Source of the DNA: Helicobacter pylori PMSS1
GTDB lineage: Bacteria; Campylobacterota; Campylobacteria; Campylobacterales; Arcobacteraceae
Length of the DNA: 35,416 nt
Assembly: GCA_945883785.1 (NCBI GenBank)
Contig: CAMCYD010000008.1
Coordinates: 1-35,416 of the forward strand
Reading direction: 5' to 3'
A model generated the notes under the pieces. The model was not told the DNA's origin. It saw only the letters and a program-made list of their open reading frames with translations, and made no database searches. Position numbers and translations under genes: made by a program. This document shows positions 23,337 to 32,048 of this stretch, piece by piece. Each line of letters begins with the position of its first letter. Positions within the stretch are counted from its first letter, which is position 1.

Positions 23337-23996
23337 ATGTACAATGTTCTAATACTAGAAGATGACCCTTATATCTCTTTTGATATCAAACAAATTATAG
23401 ATGAGATGGATGGTTTTTGTGGATTTATCGCTTCAGATATGAAAACAGCACTTCAAATTGCAAAAAACAATCCCATACATATCATCCTTGCAGATATTCA
23501 TATCAAAGGGGAAACAAACGGGATAGATACTGCTTATACACTCCAAAATCTGTACCAATCTCTTGTTATTTTTTTAACTTCTTATAATGATGATGCGACA
23601 CTTCAAAGTGCTTCCAAAGTGAACTCTTCTGGGTATATTTTAAAACCTTTTAGAGAAACTGAACTGCAAACAAGTATCAAACTATGTGCTATGAAACTTT
23701 CAAACGATAACCATGAATATATTATTAGTGATAACTATAGATTTGATACTCTCAAACAAAAACTTTTTTATAACAATGAAGTGGTTTTATTGACCAAAAA
23801 AGAGCAACAACTTTTTTTATTACTTTTTCAAAATCGTGGTCAAGTGATACCATTTTCCCATATCGATGAAGTTATTTGGCAAAATGAGATAGTGACAGAT
23901 ACTACAAGACGGCAACTCTTCCATCGTTTTAAAATCAAACTCCCCGCTTTGTCTTTTAAAAGTATCCGATATGATGGATATATGATGGAGCTTTAA
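23337..23996 (+). CDS. OmpR-type response regulator
   Basis: The 219-residue protein has an N-terminal receiver domain with the acidic pocket E8/D9/D10 (LILEDDP), the phosphorylated Asp53 (ILADIHIKG), Thr81 (FLTSYND) and Lys103 (ILKPFRE). From about residue 130 a winged-helix DNA-binding domain follows (FDTLKQKLFYNNEVVLLTKK, ending SIRYDGYMMEL). The receiver resembles those paired with HWE/HisKA_2-type kinases. Its partner is most likely the convergent DISM kinase, because the genes overlap at their stop codons. The ribosome site is AAAGG, somewhat distant from the ATG. Confidence 0.92.
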   Translation: MYNVLILEDDPYISFDIKQIIDEMDGFCGFIASDMKTALQIAKNNPIHIILADIHIKGETNGIDTAYTLQNLYQSLVIFLTSYNDDATLQSASKVNSSGYILKPFRETELQTSIKLCAMKLSNDNHEYIISDNYRFDTLKQKLFYNNEVVLLTKKEQQLFLLLFQNRGQVIPFSHIDEVIWQNEIVTDTTRRQLFHRFKIKLPALSFKSIRYDGYMMEL

Positions 23997-25768
23997 CTCC
24001 AATGGATAGTTATCGTACTTCCCTTTTGAGATGAAAATTCTAGTGTTCCGTGGAGTTCATCTTTTACAAGCCTCTCAACTAAAGAAAGCCCGAAAGATGT
24101 TTTATGTGCTTCCCATTCAAAGCCTTTCCCATTATCAGAAATCTTCAAGGAAATATCTTTTCCATTTTGCTCTAATAAGATAAAAACTTCCCCTTTTTCA
24201 TCGGGTTCAAAAGCATATTTGATTGCATTTGTTACCAATTCATTGACAATAAGCCCACAATAAATAGCATCATCAACTTTCAGGGACATATCACTTTTTG
24301 TAGTTATAGTGAGATTTCTTTTTGGATAACCTCTTTTTATCTCTTTGAGCAAATCTTCTAAATATGCAGAGGCATCGAGCTTCTCAATATTTTGGTGTGC
24401 ATAGAGAATTTCATGAATTTTCCCTATCGAATGGATATTTCCCTCAGCCTCACTTAGTTTTTTTCTCCCATCAAAATCAAGATAAGGGCGAAGTTTGAGT
24501 CTATAAAGGGAGACTATAAATTGAAGATTGTTTTTGACACGGTGATGGAGTTCACGAATCAAAATTTGTTGGGTATTTAAAGCACTTGCGAGTGCTTTTG
24601 TATGGTTTAGTTTTCGAGAAAGGACAACTGAAAAGAGAAGTGCTTCAATCGCTAAACTCATCTCATAAAAATACCAATAGCCATTTGTTGGGATATAAAT
24701 ACCAAAATTAAAAAACAAAAAAACAAAATGCCCAAATATATTTGCTCCCAATCCAACTAATAAATAAAAACTATTTTCCTCTTTTTTATAAATCAAATAG
24801 ATGATGACCCCTAAAGCTACTAAAAATACAAGTACTGCTAATTCAACTATCAAATCAAGAAAATAGTATATTCCTATAGCAGTTATAAAAGTAAGCACTA
24901 TGATAAGTGCGATAAATCCTTGAAAGACTCTATGGATATAGAAAAATCTTTTGGTGTGGACTAACTCCATAAAAAAGAGGATAAAAAAGATTTCTATCAT
25001 AGACATATAGTAAATTCCAAGGTAAGCATCAATTTGAGTATAAGATTGTATGAAAGTATCTGAAAGACCTAAAAAATAAAATATCGGTAGAAGAGTACCC
25101 GTATAGGAAAAAAAGTGATTGTAAGAAACCATCAATAAAAAAAGAACATAATAAAGATACACCCTTTCTTGTGTAAAGAGATAGATAAAACTATTGTATA
25201 TAGCAAGGGTTATTATCAAAGAAAGGAAGAAAGTCAAAATCATTATCCTTTTGAGATTCTTTTCCCATAAAATATCTTTTGTTTCTGCTGTAAGATGAAA
25301 ATATATAGCACAAGAATTTGATAAAACTCGTAAATAATACTCTTCTGTGGTCTGAGCTTTGAGAGTGAGTGGAAAATAAAAATCTATAATACCATCAAGT
25401 GGTGGACGATTTAAAGCACCAATATTTATCTCTTTGCCATTTTGGTTATAAAGTGTAATCGAATCTAGCATTGAATTATCTATATGAAGCATCCTTGTGA
25501 TTGGATATTGTGTAGGATTTGATAGAGAAAATCGCAACCATACAGCCTCATCTTGTGTATATCCACGACTTATAAAATCTGTATTTGACTTTTGAAATGG
25601 AGCTTTTTGTATGTTGTTAAAACTAAATTTTCCACCTTTATCGATAAAAATCTCAGATTTTTCAAGAAGTGAGGTATTTTGAGGAGTAACATCGATAACA
25701 CTACACTGAGCTTCAAGGGTTATAAATAACAAAAAAATGATACGAAAAATATTAACGATGTATTTCAT
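23993..25768 (-). CDS. 7TM-DISM sensor histidine kinase (HisKA_2 type)
   Basis: The 591-residue membrane kinase starts with a signal peptide, then a periplasmic beta domain of the 7TMR-DISMED2 kind (DEAVWLRFSLSNPTQYPITR, YYLRVLSNS), then seven hydrophobic segments between about residues 172 and 385. The kinase core follows: the phospho-acceptor His408 in IRELHHRVKNNLQFIVSLY, the N box NELVTNAIKYA (509-519) and the G1 box DNGKGF (545-550). The DISMED2 domain is thought to bind carbohydrate-like ligands; the real signal is unknown. The catalytic residues are intact. It converges on the response regulator gene and shares TTAA with it, so it has its own promoter in the gap before the DEAD-box gene. 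Confidence 0.93.
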   Translation of the reverse strand: MKYIVNIFRIIFLLFITLEAQCSVIDVTPQNTSLLEKSEIFIDKGGKFSFNNIQKAPFQKSNTDFISRGYTQDEAVWLRFSLSNPTQYPITRMLHIDNSMLDSITLYNQNGKEINIGALNRPPLDGIIDFYFPLTLKAQTTEEYYLRVLSNSCAIYFHLTAETKDILWEKNLKRIMILTFFLSLIITLAIYNSFIYLFTQERVYLYYVLFLLMVSYNHFFSYTGTLLPIFYFLGLSDTFIQSYTQIDAYLGIYYMSMIEIFFILFFMELVHTKRFFYIHRVFQGFIALIIVLTFITAIGIYYFLDLIVELAVLVFLVALGVIIYLIYKKEENSFYLLVGLGANIFGHFVFLFFNFGIYIPTNGYWYFYEMSLAIEALLFSVVLSRKLNHTKALASALNTQQILIRELHHRVKNNLQFIVSLYRLKLRPYLDFDGRKKLSEAEGNIHSIGKIHEILYAHQNIEKLDASAYLEDLLKEIKRGYPKRNLTITTKSDMSLKVDDAIYCGLIVNELVTNAIKYAFEPDEKGEVFILLEQNGKDISLKISDNGKGFEWEAHKTSFGLSLVERLVKDELHGTLEFSSQKGSTITIHWS

Positions 25769-25800
25769 TTTGTAAGGGTAGCAAGTTTTTGATAAAAGTT

Positions 25801-25838
25801 ATACCAAATTGTTTTATTTGCAAGTGACTCTTTGGTAT
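25801..25838. other. Inverted repeat in the kinase/helicase divergent region
   Basis: ATACCAAA (25801-25808) pairs with TTTGGTAT (25831-25838) over a 22-base spacer. The spacer includes TTTGCAAGTGACTC, resembling the right end of the 6558-6718 element. The following TATAAAAGTA also recurs after that element. It could be an operator or a decayed repeat end. Confidence 0.35.
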
Positions 25839-25874
25839 AAAAGTAACAAAATCAACCCTAAATGGATAATAAGC

Positions 25875-25880
25875 TACAAT
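25875..25880 (+). promoter_or_regulatory. Possible -10 box of the DEAD-box helicase gene
   Basis: AAGCTACAATGTAG gives TACAAT 26 bases before the ATG at 25907. If it is used, the in-frame ATG at 25862 lies upstream of the transcript and cannot be the start. Confidence 0.4.
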
Positions 25881-25906
25881 GTAGAAATTACCCATTAGGA
25901 AGCAAA

Positions 25907-27145
25907 ATGTCATTTGACAAATTTAACTTATCACCAAAGATAAACGAAGCATTGGTAGCTAGTAACTACACCAATCCAACACCTATCCAAGAAGCTGTTA
26001 TCCCTCTTATTTTAGAAGGTGTTGATATTATGGCAAAAGCACAAACGGGTAGCGGTAAGACTGCTAGTTTTGTGTTGCCGATACTTCATCAATATTCATT
26101 TCAAGAGCAACCCAAAAAAGCTAAAATAAAAGTGCTTGTGTTAACCCCAACAAGAGAATTAACTCTTCAAGTAGCAGATACTTTTAGAATTTTTAGTAAA
26201 TATTTAGAGCAAAAGCCAAAAATAGCAACAATTATCGGCGGACAAAATATAGGCGACCAGCTTTTAGATATCCAAAAAGGGTGTCATATCGTTGTGGCGA
26301 CTTCTGGGCGACTTCTTGAAATCTGTGATAAAAAACAGATAGATTTATCCTCTTTAGAGTACTTTATCCTTGATGAAGCGGATAAGATGCTTGACCTTGG
26401 ATTTGCTGATGAGCTTGATGCTATCCTTTCAATCCTCCCAATAAAACGAAAAAATCTTCTGTTTTCAGCTACATATCCAGCTAAAATGGTATCAATCGCA
26501 GCAAAGATAACCACAGATGCGGTAAAAGTATCGATAGAAAATGAGATGCCTACGGTGGAAAATATCACACAAAGAGCTATTTTTGTGGCAAAAGAGAAAA
26601 GAAGTCCACTTCTTCAAAAGTTAATTCGTGAAAATAAATTTGGCAAAGTGTTGGTATTTATGGCAAATAAAAGAGCGAGTGATAATATCGCTGCAAAGTT
26701 TAGAAAGTATGGCTTTTTGGCCGATTCTTTTCATGGGGATTTGCTTCAAGAAGAGAGAATTTACACCCTTGAAGCCTTTAAAAATAAAAAAATAAAAATA
26801 CTTTTTTCAACCGATATAGCAAGTCGTGGACTTCATATTGATGATATTGATTGTGTTATCAATTTTGATTTGCCAAGAGGTGTGGATGAGTATATCCATC
26901 GTATCGGTCGAACGGCAAGAGCTGGAAAAAGTGGAGTTGCTATCTCATTTGTCGATAACGAAACATATCCTCATTTTAAACTTATCGAAAAAAGATGTAA
27001 CATACGAATCGAAAAAGAAACTATTGAGGGATTTGAACTTGAAGTGGTAGCACCTATCAAACAAAAAGGAAATGCTCCAATAAAAGGGAAAAGGAAAAGT
27101 AAAAAAGATAAGTTACGAGAAAGCGAAGCGAGCAATACTAAATAA
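25907..27145 (+). CDS. DEAD-box ATP-dependent RNA helicase, RhlE-like
   Basis: The 412-residue protein has all core motifs in order: Q motif (FNLSPKINEALVASNYTNPT, PIQ), Walker A AQTGSGKT (45-52), PTREL (81-85), DEAD (156-159), SAT (187-189), and the C-terminal DIASRGLHIDD and HRIGRTAR. The last 30 residues are strongly basic, as in RhlE-type proteins that assist ribosome assembly and cold growth. The frame opens at 25862, but the ATG at 25907 has an AGGAAG ribosome site and begins at the usual distance before the Q motif. It converges with bioB, 11 bases apart, over an AT-only dyad. Confidence 0.94.
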   Translation: MSFDKFNLSPKINEALVASNYTNPTPIQEAVIPLILEGVDIMAKAQTGSGKTASFVLPILHQYSFQEQPKKAKIKVLVLTPTRELTLQVADTFRIFSKYLEQKPKIATIIGGQNIGDQLLDIQKGCHIVVATSGRLLEICDKKQIDLSSLEYFILDEADKMLDLGFADELDAILSILPIKRKNLLFSATYPAKMVSIAAKITTDAVKVSIENEMPTVENITQRAIFVAKEKRSPLLQKLIRENKFGKVLVFMANKRASDNIAAKFRKYGFLADSFHGDLLQEERIYTLEAFKNKKIKILFSTDIASRGLHIDDIDCVINFDLPRGVDEYIHRIGRTARAGKSGVAISFVDNETYPHFKLIEKRCNIRIEKETIEGFELEVVAPIKQKGNAPIKGKRKSKKDKLRESEASNTK

Positions 27146-27156
27146 ATAAGTTGTAT

Positions 27157-28002
27157 TTATTTACAGCTAGAAGCTATTGGAAAACCTAAGGTTTCAAGAG
27201 CTTCGATATCTTTTGAAGCAGAATTTCCTTTTGTTGTAAGATAATCTCCGATAACAATTGCATTGGCTCCATAGTTAAAAACTTCATATTGATTTTCACC
27301 AAACATCAGCTCTCTTCCCCCTGCAACCATTATTTTATGGGCATTTGGTACGGATCTTCTTACGAGTGTAATCAGCTCAAAAGCTTCCTCTTTAGAGATA
27401 GAGTTTTTCACAAGAGGTAGTGCCTCATTTGGATGAAAGAAGTTAATTGGAACATTTGCTGGTTCGAGCGAGGCTATTGATTGTATCATCGAAATTCTAT
27501 CTTCTTGTGTTTCTCCAAGTCCAAATATTCCACCACAGACAAGATTTAATCCAGCTTTTTTAGCATCAAGACAAGTTTGATATCTCTCATCCCAAGTATG
27601 AGTGGTACAAATCTCTTTATAAAATTCTTTAGAGGTTTCAAGATTGTGGTTGTAGTTATCAACTCCTGCATTTTTTAGTTCCAGAAGTTGTTCATAAGTT
27701 GCAGTTCCATTACAAGCTATTATTTTAAGTCCAAGGTCAAGTGCTTTAACTGCTTTTGCAGCACTCACAACATAAGCGAGTCTATCAGCATCAAGCCCTT
27801 TTCCAGCAGTTACTAAACAAAAGCCTATCGCTTTATTTGCTCTTGCCATTTTTGCTTCTTCTACTATTTGTTCAATTGTTTTTCGTCTATATCTTACGAT
27901 GTCTGCTTTGTATTTGACACTTTGAGTACAAAATTTGCAGTCTTCATTGCAAGTGCCACTTTCGATATTTGATATTGCACACAGATATACTTTATCTTTC
28001 AT
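27157..28002 (-). CDS. bioB: Biotin synthase
   Basis: This radical SAM enzyme inserts sulfur into dethiobiotin. The [4Fe-4S]-SAM motif is C18-x3-C22-x2-C25 (SGTCNEDCKFCTQS), followed by KAIGFCLVTAGKG, ACNGTATYEQL, VDNYNHNLET, LVCGGIFGLGE and PINFFHPN. At 281 residues it is the short form common in this phylum. The frame is open to 28035, but the ATG at 28000-28002 has an AAGGAG site (28009-28014) and begins MKDKVYLCAIS as relatives do. It overlaps the upstream phosphodiesterase gene by 11 bases, so the two are translationally linked. No other biotin gene is nearby. Confidence 0.94.
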   Translation of the reverse strand: MKDKVYLCAISNIESGTCNEDCKFCTQSVKYKADIVRYRRKTIEQIVEEAKMARANKAIGFCLVTAGKGLDADRLAYVVSAAKAVKALDLGLKIIACNGTATYEQLLELKNAGVDNYNHNLETSKEFYKEICTTHTWDERYQTCLDAKKAGLNLVCGGIFGLGETQEDRISMIQSIASLEPANVPINFFHPNEALPLVKNSISKEEAFELITLVRRSVPNAHKIMVAGGRELMFGENQYEVFNYGANAIVIGDYLTTKGNSASKDIEALETLGFPIASSCK

Positions 28003-28504
28003 AGGTAATCTCCTTTTGTTGCCAAATTCCATCATCTGGCTTTCTAAAATTATAAGTTATTCGGTATTGTTTTTCAAATATCTCCAATGTAGCACATTCA
28101 CTTAAGGGTTTATTTCTAGCACACACTTCCCCTGGATTGATAGTAAGTGTTCCATTTTCATATTTTGTTTCAAATTGATGAGTATGCCCAAAAATAATAA
28201 TATCAGTGTCATTATTCATAAAATAAGGTTGGTGCATAAGCTTAAATTTTGTCTCTTTGATTTTGAAATAATAAGGTTCTTTGTGGATTTTATAGTCATT
28301 TTGATATTGGATAAGATTTGAGTCGTTATTTCCAAAAACACTTGTATAAATCAGTCCAGAATTTTTGAGTATTTGGAGCGATTCTTCAGTTTCCAAATCC
28401 CCAGCATGGATGAGAATCTCACAACCAAGCGACTTTAAATAAATTATTGCTTCACTTAAAAATACGGTTTTTGTGTGGCTGTCTGAGAGTATTCCTATCT
28501 TCAC
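27992..28504 (-). CDS. YfcE/MJ0936-type metallophosphoesterase
   Basis: The 170-residue protein has the calcineurin-like metal-binding motifs: D8 and H10 in ILSDSH, D36 in HAGDLE, GNND at 58-61, and GHTH before FETKYENGTLTINPG. Members hydrolyse phosphodiesters or cyclic phosphates with two metal ions; the natural substrate is unknown. The start is GTG at 28502-28504, since no ATG lies before ILSDSH, and the ribosome site is weak. It sits two bases after the topA stop codon, so translation probably depends on topA. The gene overlaps bioB at its 3' end. Confidence 0.9.
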   Translation of the reverse strand: MKIGILSDSHTKTVFLSEAIIYLKSLGCEILIHAGDLETEESLQILKNSGLIYTSVFGNNDSNLIQYQNDYKIHKEPYYFKIKETKFKLMHQPYFMNNDTDIIIFGHTHQFETKYENGTLTINPGEVCARNKPLSECATLEIFEKQYRITYNFRKPDDGIWQQKEITYER

Positions 28505-28506
28505 AA

Positions 28507-30984
28507 TTAGCTTTCTTTTTTATTTCGCATCACTTTTGTAGCTACTTTTTTGGCAGGTGCCTTTGCCGTTGTGGTAGCTTTTGTCGTTTTTACAGTTGTC
28601 TGTTTTTTGGCAGGAGCTTTTTTGGTTGTTTTGCTCACTGTTTTTTTGGCAGGAGCCTTCTCTTTTTCAACTACCTCTTTTTCTGCTATCACTTTTTTCC
28701 CAGCTACTTTTCTTTTCCCAGTGGCAGGTTGGTTTTTGATAATCTCTCGCACCTCTTCTAGTGAAAGTGCCTTAATATCTTGTTCATCAAGAGTTTTTGG
28801 GAGTTTATAATTATTTTTCCCTTCTTTGATATAAGCCCCAAATCTTCCATTTAAAATTTGAATTTTAGCTTCCGTAAAATCTTTCATAAGAGCTTTCTCT
28901 TTTGCAAGTCTAAGTTCCGCAACAACTTCCAAAGCCCTTTTTAAATTTATTTCATAAGGATTATCCATTTTCAAACTAAAATATTCACTTTTTATTTGTA
29001 CATATGGTCCAAATCTTCCAATATTAACTTTGACATCATTGCTACTTTCATCTTTACCCAAAGTTTTAGGAAGTGTTAAGAGAGTCAAAGCTTCCTCTTT
29101 TGTAATCGTATCAACATTGAAATTGCTAGGAATTGAAACAAACCGTGGTTTTTCTTCATCTTCTTTTGCCCCAAGTTGAACAAAAGCACCATATTGTCCC
29201 ATACTTGCCAAAATTGGTTTTCCAGTTTTTGGATCTTCTCCTAAACTTCTAGCTTCTGCAAATTTGGCTCGTGGAGCATTTTTCTCTTTATCTTCTACAT
29301 TTTTGATAAAATCCCCATAAAAATCATGCATAACTTTTATCCATGATATTTTACCTTCGGCTATCTCATCAAATTCTTCTTCGATTGAAGCTGTAAATCC
29401 AAGGTCAACAATTTTTGGAAAATGCTCTACCAAAAAGTCATTTACTACCTCACCAATAGGTGCAGGCGCTAATTTTTTATCTTCGGTTGTTATAATATAT
29501 TCTCTTGCTTGAATTGTTGAGATGGTTGGAGCATAAGTTGAAGGTCTTCCAATTCCCTCAGCTTCTAGTTTTTTAACCAAACTAGCTTCCGTATATCTTG
29601 CTGGTGGTTTTGTAAAATTTTGTTCTGGAGTTATTGCTTCAAGGTCTAATATAGTTCCTTTTTTAATAGTTGGGAGTATTTTTTCTGTGCTATCAAGCAC
29701 AGCTTCTGGGTCATCACTTCCTTCTGTATATGCTTTCATAAATCCAGCAAATACGATTCTCGTCCCTTTAGATTGGAATTCATATTGTTTTTTATCACCA
29801 GCGAGTATGCTATAAGTTGTATTCGCTATCACTGCATTTGCCATTTGACATGCTAAAGTTCTTTTCCAAATGAGACTATAGAGTTTATATTGAGAATTAT
29901 CAAGGTATCGTTTGATATCGCTTGGCTTAAGATGCATATTTACAGGTCTGATAGCTTCGTGAGCCTCTTGTGCACCTTTTGCTTTTGTAGTAAATTTTCG
30001 TGGGCTTCCTAATGTATACTCTTTCCCATATTCCGCTTCGATAACCTCTTTAGCCATCGTCGTAGCAGTGAGGGAAAGATTGACACTATCCGTTCTCATA
30101 TAAGTAATCAAACCACCAGTATGATTTGGAATATTGATACCACCTTCATACAATTGTTGAGCAACTATCATGGTTTGTTTTACACTAAAACCAGCTTTTC
30201 TACTTGCTTCTTGTTGTAAAGTTGAAGTTATAAAAGGAGGTGCAGGATTTCTTTTGCTCTCTTTTTCTTCAATATCAGCTAAAAGATAAGAACCTTTTTC
30301 GCAATTATTTTTGATAATAAATGCTTCTTTTTCGTTTCTGATTTTTGCAGTTTTCCCATCTATTTTTGCTAACTCTGCTCTAAAAGATGGATTTTTTAAG
30401 TCTAGTTTGATTTTCCAAAATTCTTCACTTAGAAAGGCTCGAATTTCTCGTTCTCTATCAACTATAATTCGAACAGCAACACTTTGAACCCGTCCAGCAC
30501 TCAAGCCATACTTTACTTTTTTCCATAAAAGTGGACTTAATTTGTATCCAACTGCTCTATCTAAAAGTCTTCTTGCTTGTTGAGCATCTACTAAGTTTTG
30601 GTCAACATCTCTTGGATTTTTGAGAGCTTCTAAAATAGCACCTTTTGTAATTTCGTGAAAAACTATCCTTTTAAGGGGGTTTTTTTCAATTTTAAGAGCT
30701 GGAATAAGATGCCAAGCGATAGCTTCTCCCTCTCTATCCTCATCGGCTGCGAGATAGATAACTGTGTCTTTTTTGATATTTCTTTTAAGGTCGCTGATTA
30801 CCTTTGTTTTATCTTTTGTTACTTGATAATCTGGGAGAAAATTGTTCTCAGGATCAAACCCAAGAGTTGATTTTGGTAAGTCCCTCACATGCCCCATTGA
30901 AGCCATCACAGTGTAGTCCGAACCTAAAAATTTTGCGATAGTTCTGGCTTTCGCTGGGGATTCGACGATGACTAAGTTTTTCAT
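28507..30984 (-). CDS. topA: DNA topoisomerase I (type IA)
   Basis: The 825-residue enzyme relaxes negative supercoils. The Toprim domain has Glu8 (VESPAKA) and the DxD pair D81/D83 (AADEDREGEA); the active-site tyrosine is Y295 in GGLITYMRTDS. From about residue 560, C-terminal repeats of the GRFGPYVQ and GRFGAYIKEGKNNYKLP kind follow. The usual zinc-finger cysteine clusters are missing. Instead the last 60 residues are a Lys/Ala/Pro/Thr-rich tail with several APAKK units, like histone-H1 tails. The start ATG has an AAGG site. It heads a three-gene set with the phosphodiesterase and bioB. Confidence 0.97.
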   Translation of the reverse strand: MKNLVIVESPAKARTIAKFLGSDYTVMASMGHVRDLPKSTLGFDPENNFLPDYQVTKDKTKVISDLKRNIKKDTVIYLAADEDREGEAIAWHLIPALKIEKNPLKRIVFHEITKGAILEALKNPRDVDQNLVDAQQARRLLDRAVGYKLSPLLWKKVKYGLSAGRVQSVAVRIIVDREREIRAFLSEEFWKIKLDLKNPSFRAELAKIDGKTAKIRNEKEAFIIKNNCEKGSYLLADIEEKESKRNPAPPFITSTLQQEASRKAGFSVKQTMIVAQQLYEGGINIPNHTGGLITYMRTDSVNLSLTATTMAKEVIEAEYGKEYTLGSPRKFTTKAKGAQEAHEAIRPVNMHLKPSDIKRYLDNSQYKLYSLIWKRTLACQMANAVIANTTYSILAGDKKQYEFQSKGTRIVFAGFMKAYTEGSDDPEAVLDSTEKILPTIKKGTILDLEAITPEQNFTKPPARYTEASLVKKLEAEGIGRPSTYAPTISTIQAREYIITTEDKKLAPAPIGEVVNDFLVEHFPKIVDLGFTASIEEEFDEIAEGKISWIKVMHDFYGDFIKNVEDKEKNAPRAKFAEARSLGEDPKTGKPILASMGQYGAFVQLGAKEDEEKPRFVSIPSNFNVDTITKEEALTLLTLPKTLGKDESSNDVKVNIGRFGPYVQIKSEYFSLKMDNPYEINLKRALEVVAELRLAKEKALMKDFTEAKIQILNGRFGAYIKEGKNNYKLPKTLDEQDIKALSLEEVREIIKNQPATGKRKVAGKKVIAEKEVVEKEKAPAKKTVSKTTKKAPAKKQTTVKTTKATTTAKAPAKKVATKVMRNKKES

Positions 30985-31116
30985 AAAAAGGACCTTGTAG
31001 ATTTAAAATAAGCGAAATGTTAGCATAAAAAAATTTAATTTTGATTAGAGCTAAATTTAGAGAGCTATACTTTTTATATCAAAAATATAAAAAATGCCAT
31101 AGCTTTATTTTAATAA

Positions 31117-31122
31117 TATAAT
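31117..31122 (+). promoter_or_regulatory. -10 box of the RodZ-like gene
   Basis: AATATAATTGAT gives TATAAT 41 bases before the GTG at 31164. It lies in a very AT-rich region without a clear -35. Confidence 0.4.
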
Positions 31123-31163
31123 TGATAAAATGATAAATTATTTTAATAAAAATGGAGAATTTG

Positions 31164-31973
31164 GTGGACAATAATTTTGGCATCTTAAAGAATATGGATG
31201 ATGAAGAGCTGTATAGTAAGACATACATAACCTTTGAAAATTTAGAAGCAATTAAAAATAAGGATTTTAAATTTTTTACTAGATTCAAACTTATTGGTTT
31301 TATAGATATATTATCAAAAAGACTTGACCTTGATTTGAGCGAATTTAGAAATGAAGCAAATCAATATTTTGATTCAATAGAACCAATCATAGAAGTAGAA
31401 GAGCCAAGAAAAGATTCTATATCATTTAATATGAATGAGCACAAAAAAATACTTTTTTCAATAGGAATTGGTTTTGTCATAATACTCTTTCTCATATTTT
31501 TATATTCTTTATTTAGCTCAGATTCAAATAAAGATTTAACAAAAATTCAAGTTTCTCCACCAAGTAATGTTGTTGTGACACCTTCTTTGGAAGCAGTAGA
31601 AGAAAAAAATACGACAATAGACACTCAAAAAATAGATGAAAATAAATCAATGCAAATAGTGAAAAATGAAACACCATCAATACAAAAAGATAGCGAGATA
31701 AAAATTGTTCCAACTAGAAAAATATGGATTGGAGTTATAAATCTGGATACAAAAGAAAAACATGGGAAAACAACTTCAGAAACATTAGAAATTGATACTT
31801 CTAAAAATCAAATTATTGTGATAAATGGAGCATATTTATCCCTTATGGTTGGAGATAAAGAGAGTAAATATGACTATGAAGGAAGAGTAAGATTTATGTG
31901 TAAAGATGGAAAAATTGAAGAGATAAGTTATACATATTTTAAATCACTCAATAATGGAAAAGGATGGGATTAA
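31164..31973 (+). CDS. RodZ-like single-pass membrane protein
   Basis: The 269-residue protein has a helical cytoplasmic N-terminus (ITFENLEAIKNKDF, LIGFIDILSKRLDLDLSEFR), one membrane segment (KKILFSIGIGFVIILFLIFL at about 95-115), a low-complexity linker, and a periplasmic beta domain (KIWIGVINLDTKEKHGKTTS, RVRFMCKDGKIEEISYTYF). This order recalls RodZ, which links MreB to the wall machinery, although the N-terminal helix-turn-helix is not clear. I chose GTG at 31164 because GGAG (31154-31157) is six bases upstream; the ATG at 31152 overlaps that site and has none of its own. It precedes tkt by 75 bases. Confidence 0.7.
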   Translation: MDNNFGILKNMDDEELYSKTYITFENLEAIKNKDFKFFTRFKLIGFIDILSKRLDLDLSEFRNEANQYFDSIEPIIEVEEPRKDSISFNMNEHKKILFSIGIGFVIILFLIFLYSLFSSDSNKDLTKIQVSPPSNVVVTPSLEAVEEKNTTIDTQKIDENKSMQIVKNETPSIQKDSEIKIVPTRKIWIGVINLDTKEKHGKTTSETLEIDTSKNQIIVINGAYLSLMVGDKESKYDYEGRVRFMCKDGKIEEISYTYFKSLNNGKGWD

Positions 31974-32012
31974 TTTCTCCCCTTTTTAATCAAATATTTT
32001 TACAAATTTAGT

Positions 32013-32018
32013 TAGAAT
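32013..32018 (+). promoter_or_regulatory. Possible -10 box of tkt
   Basis: TTAGTTAGAATCC gives TAGAAT 30 bases before the TTG start of tkt. It suggests transcription of tkt independent of the RodZ-like gene. No -35 is evident. Confidence 0.4.
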
Positions 32019-32048
32019 CCCCGAAAAATTTAAATTCAAGGTAATACA

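Noticed and set aside
28447-28810. Plus-strand reading frames rich in Phe, Leu and Cys
   Set aside because: They are the antisense of the lysine/alanine-rich end of topA and have no ribosome sites.
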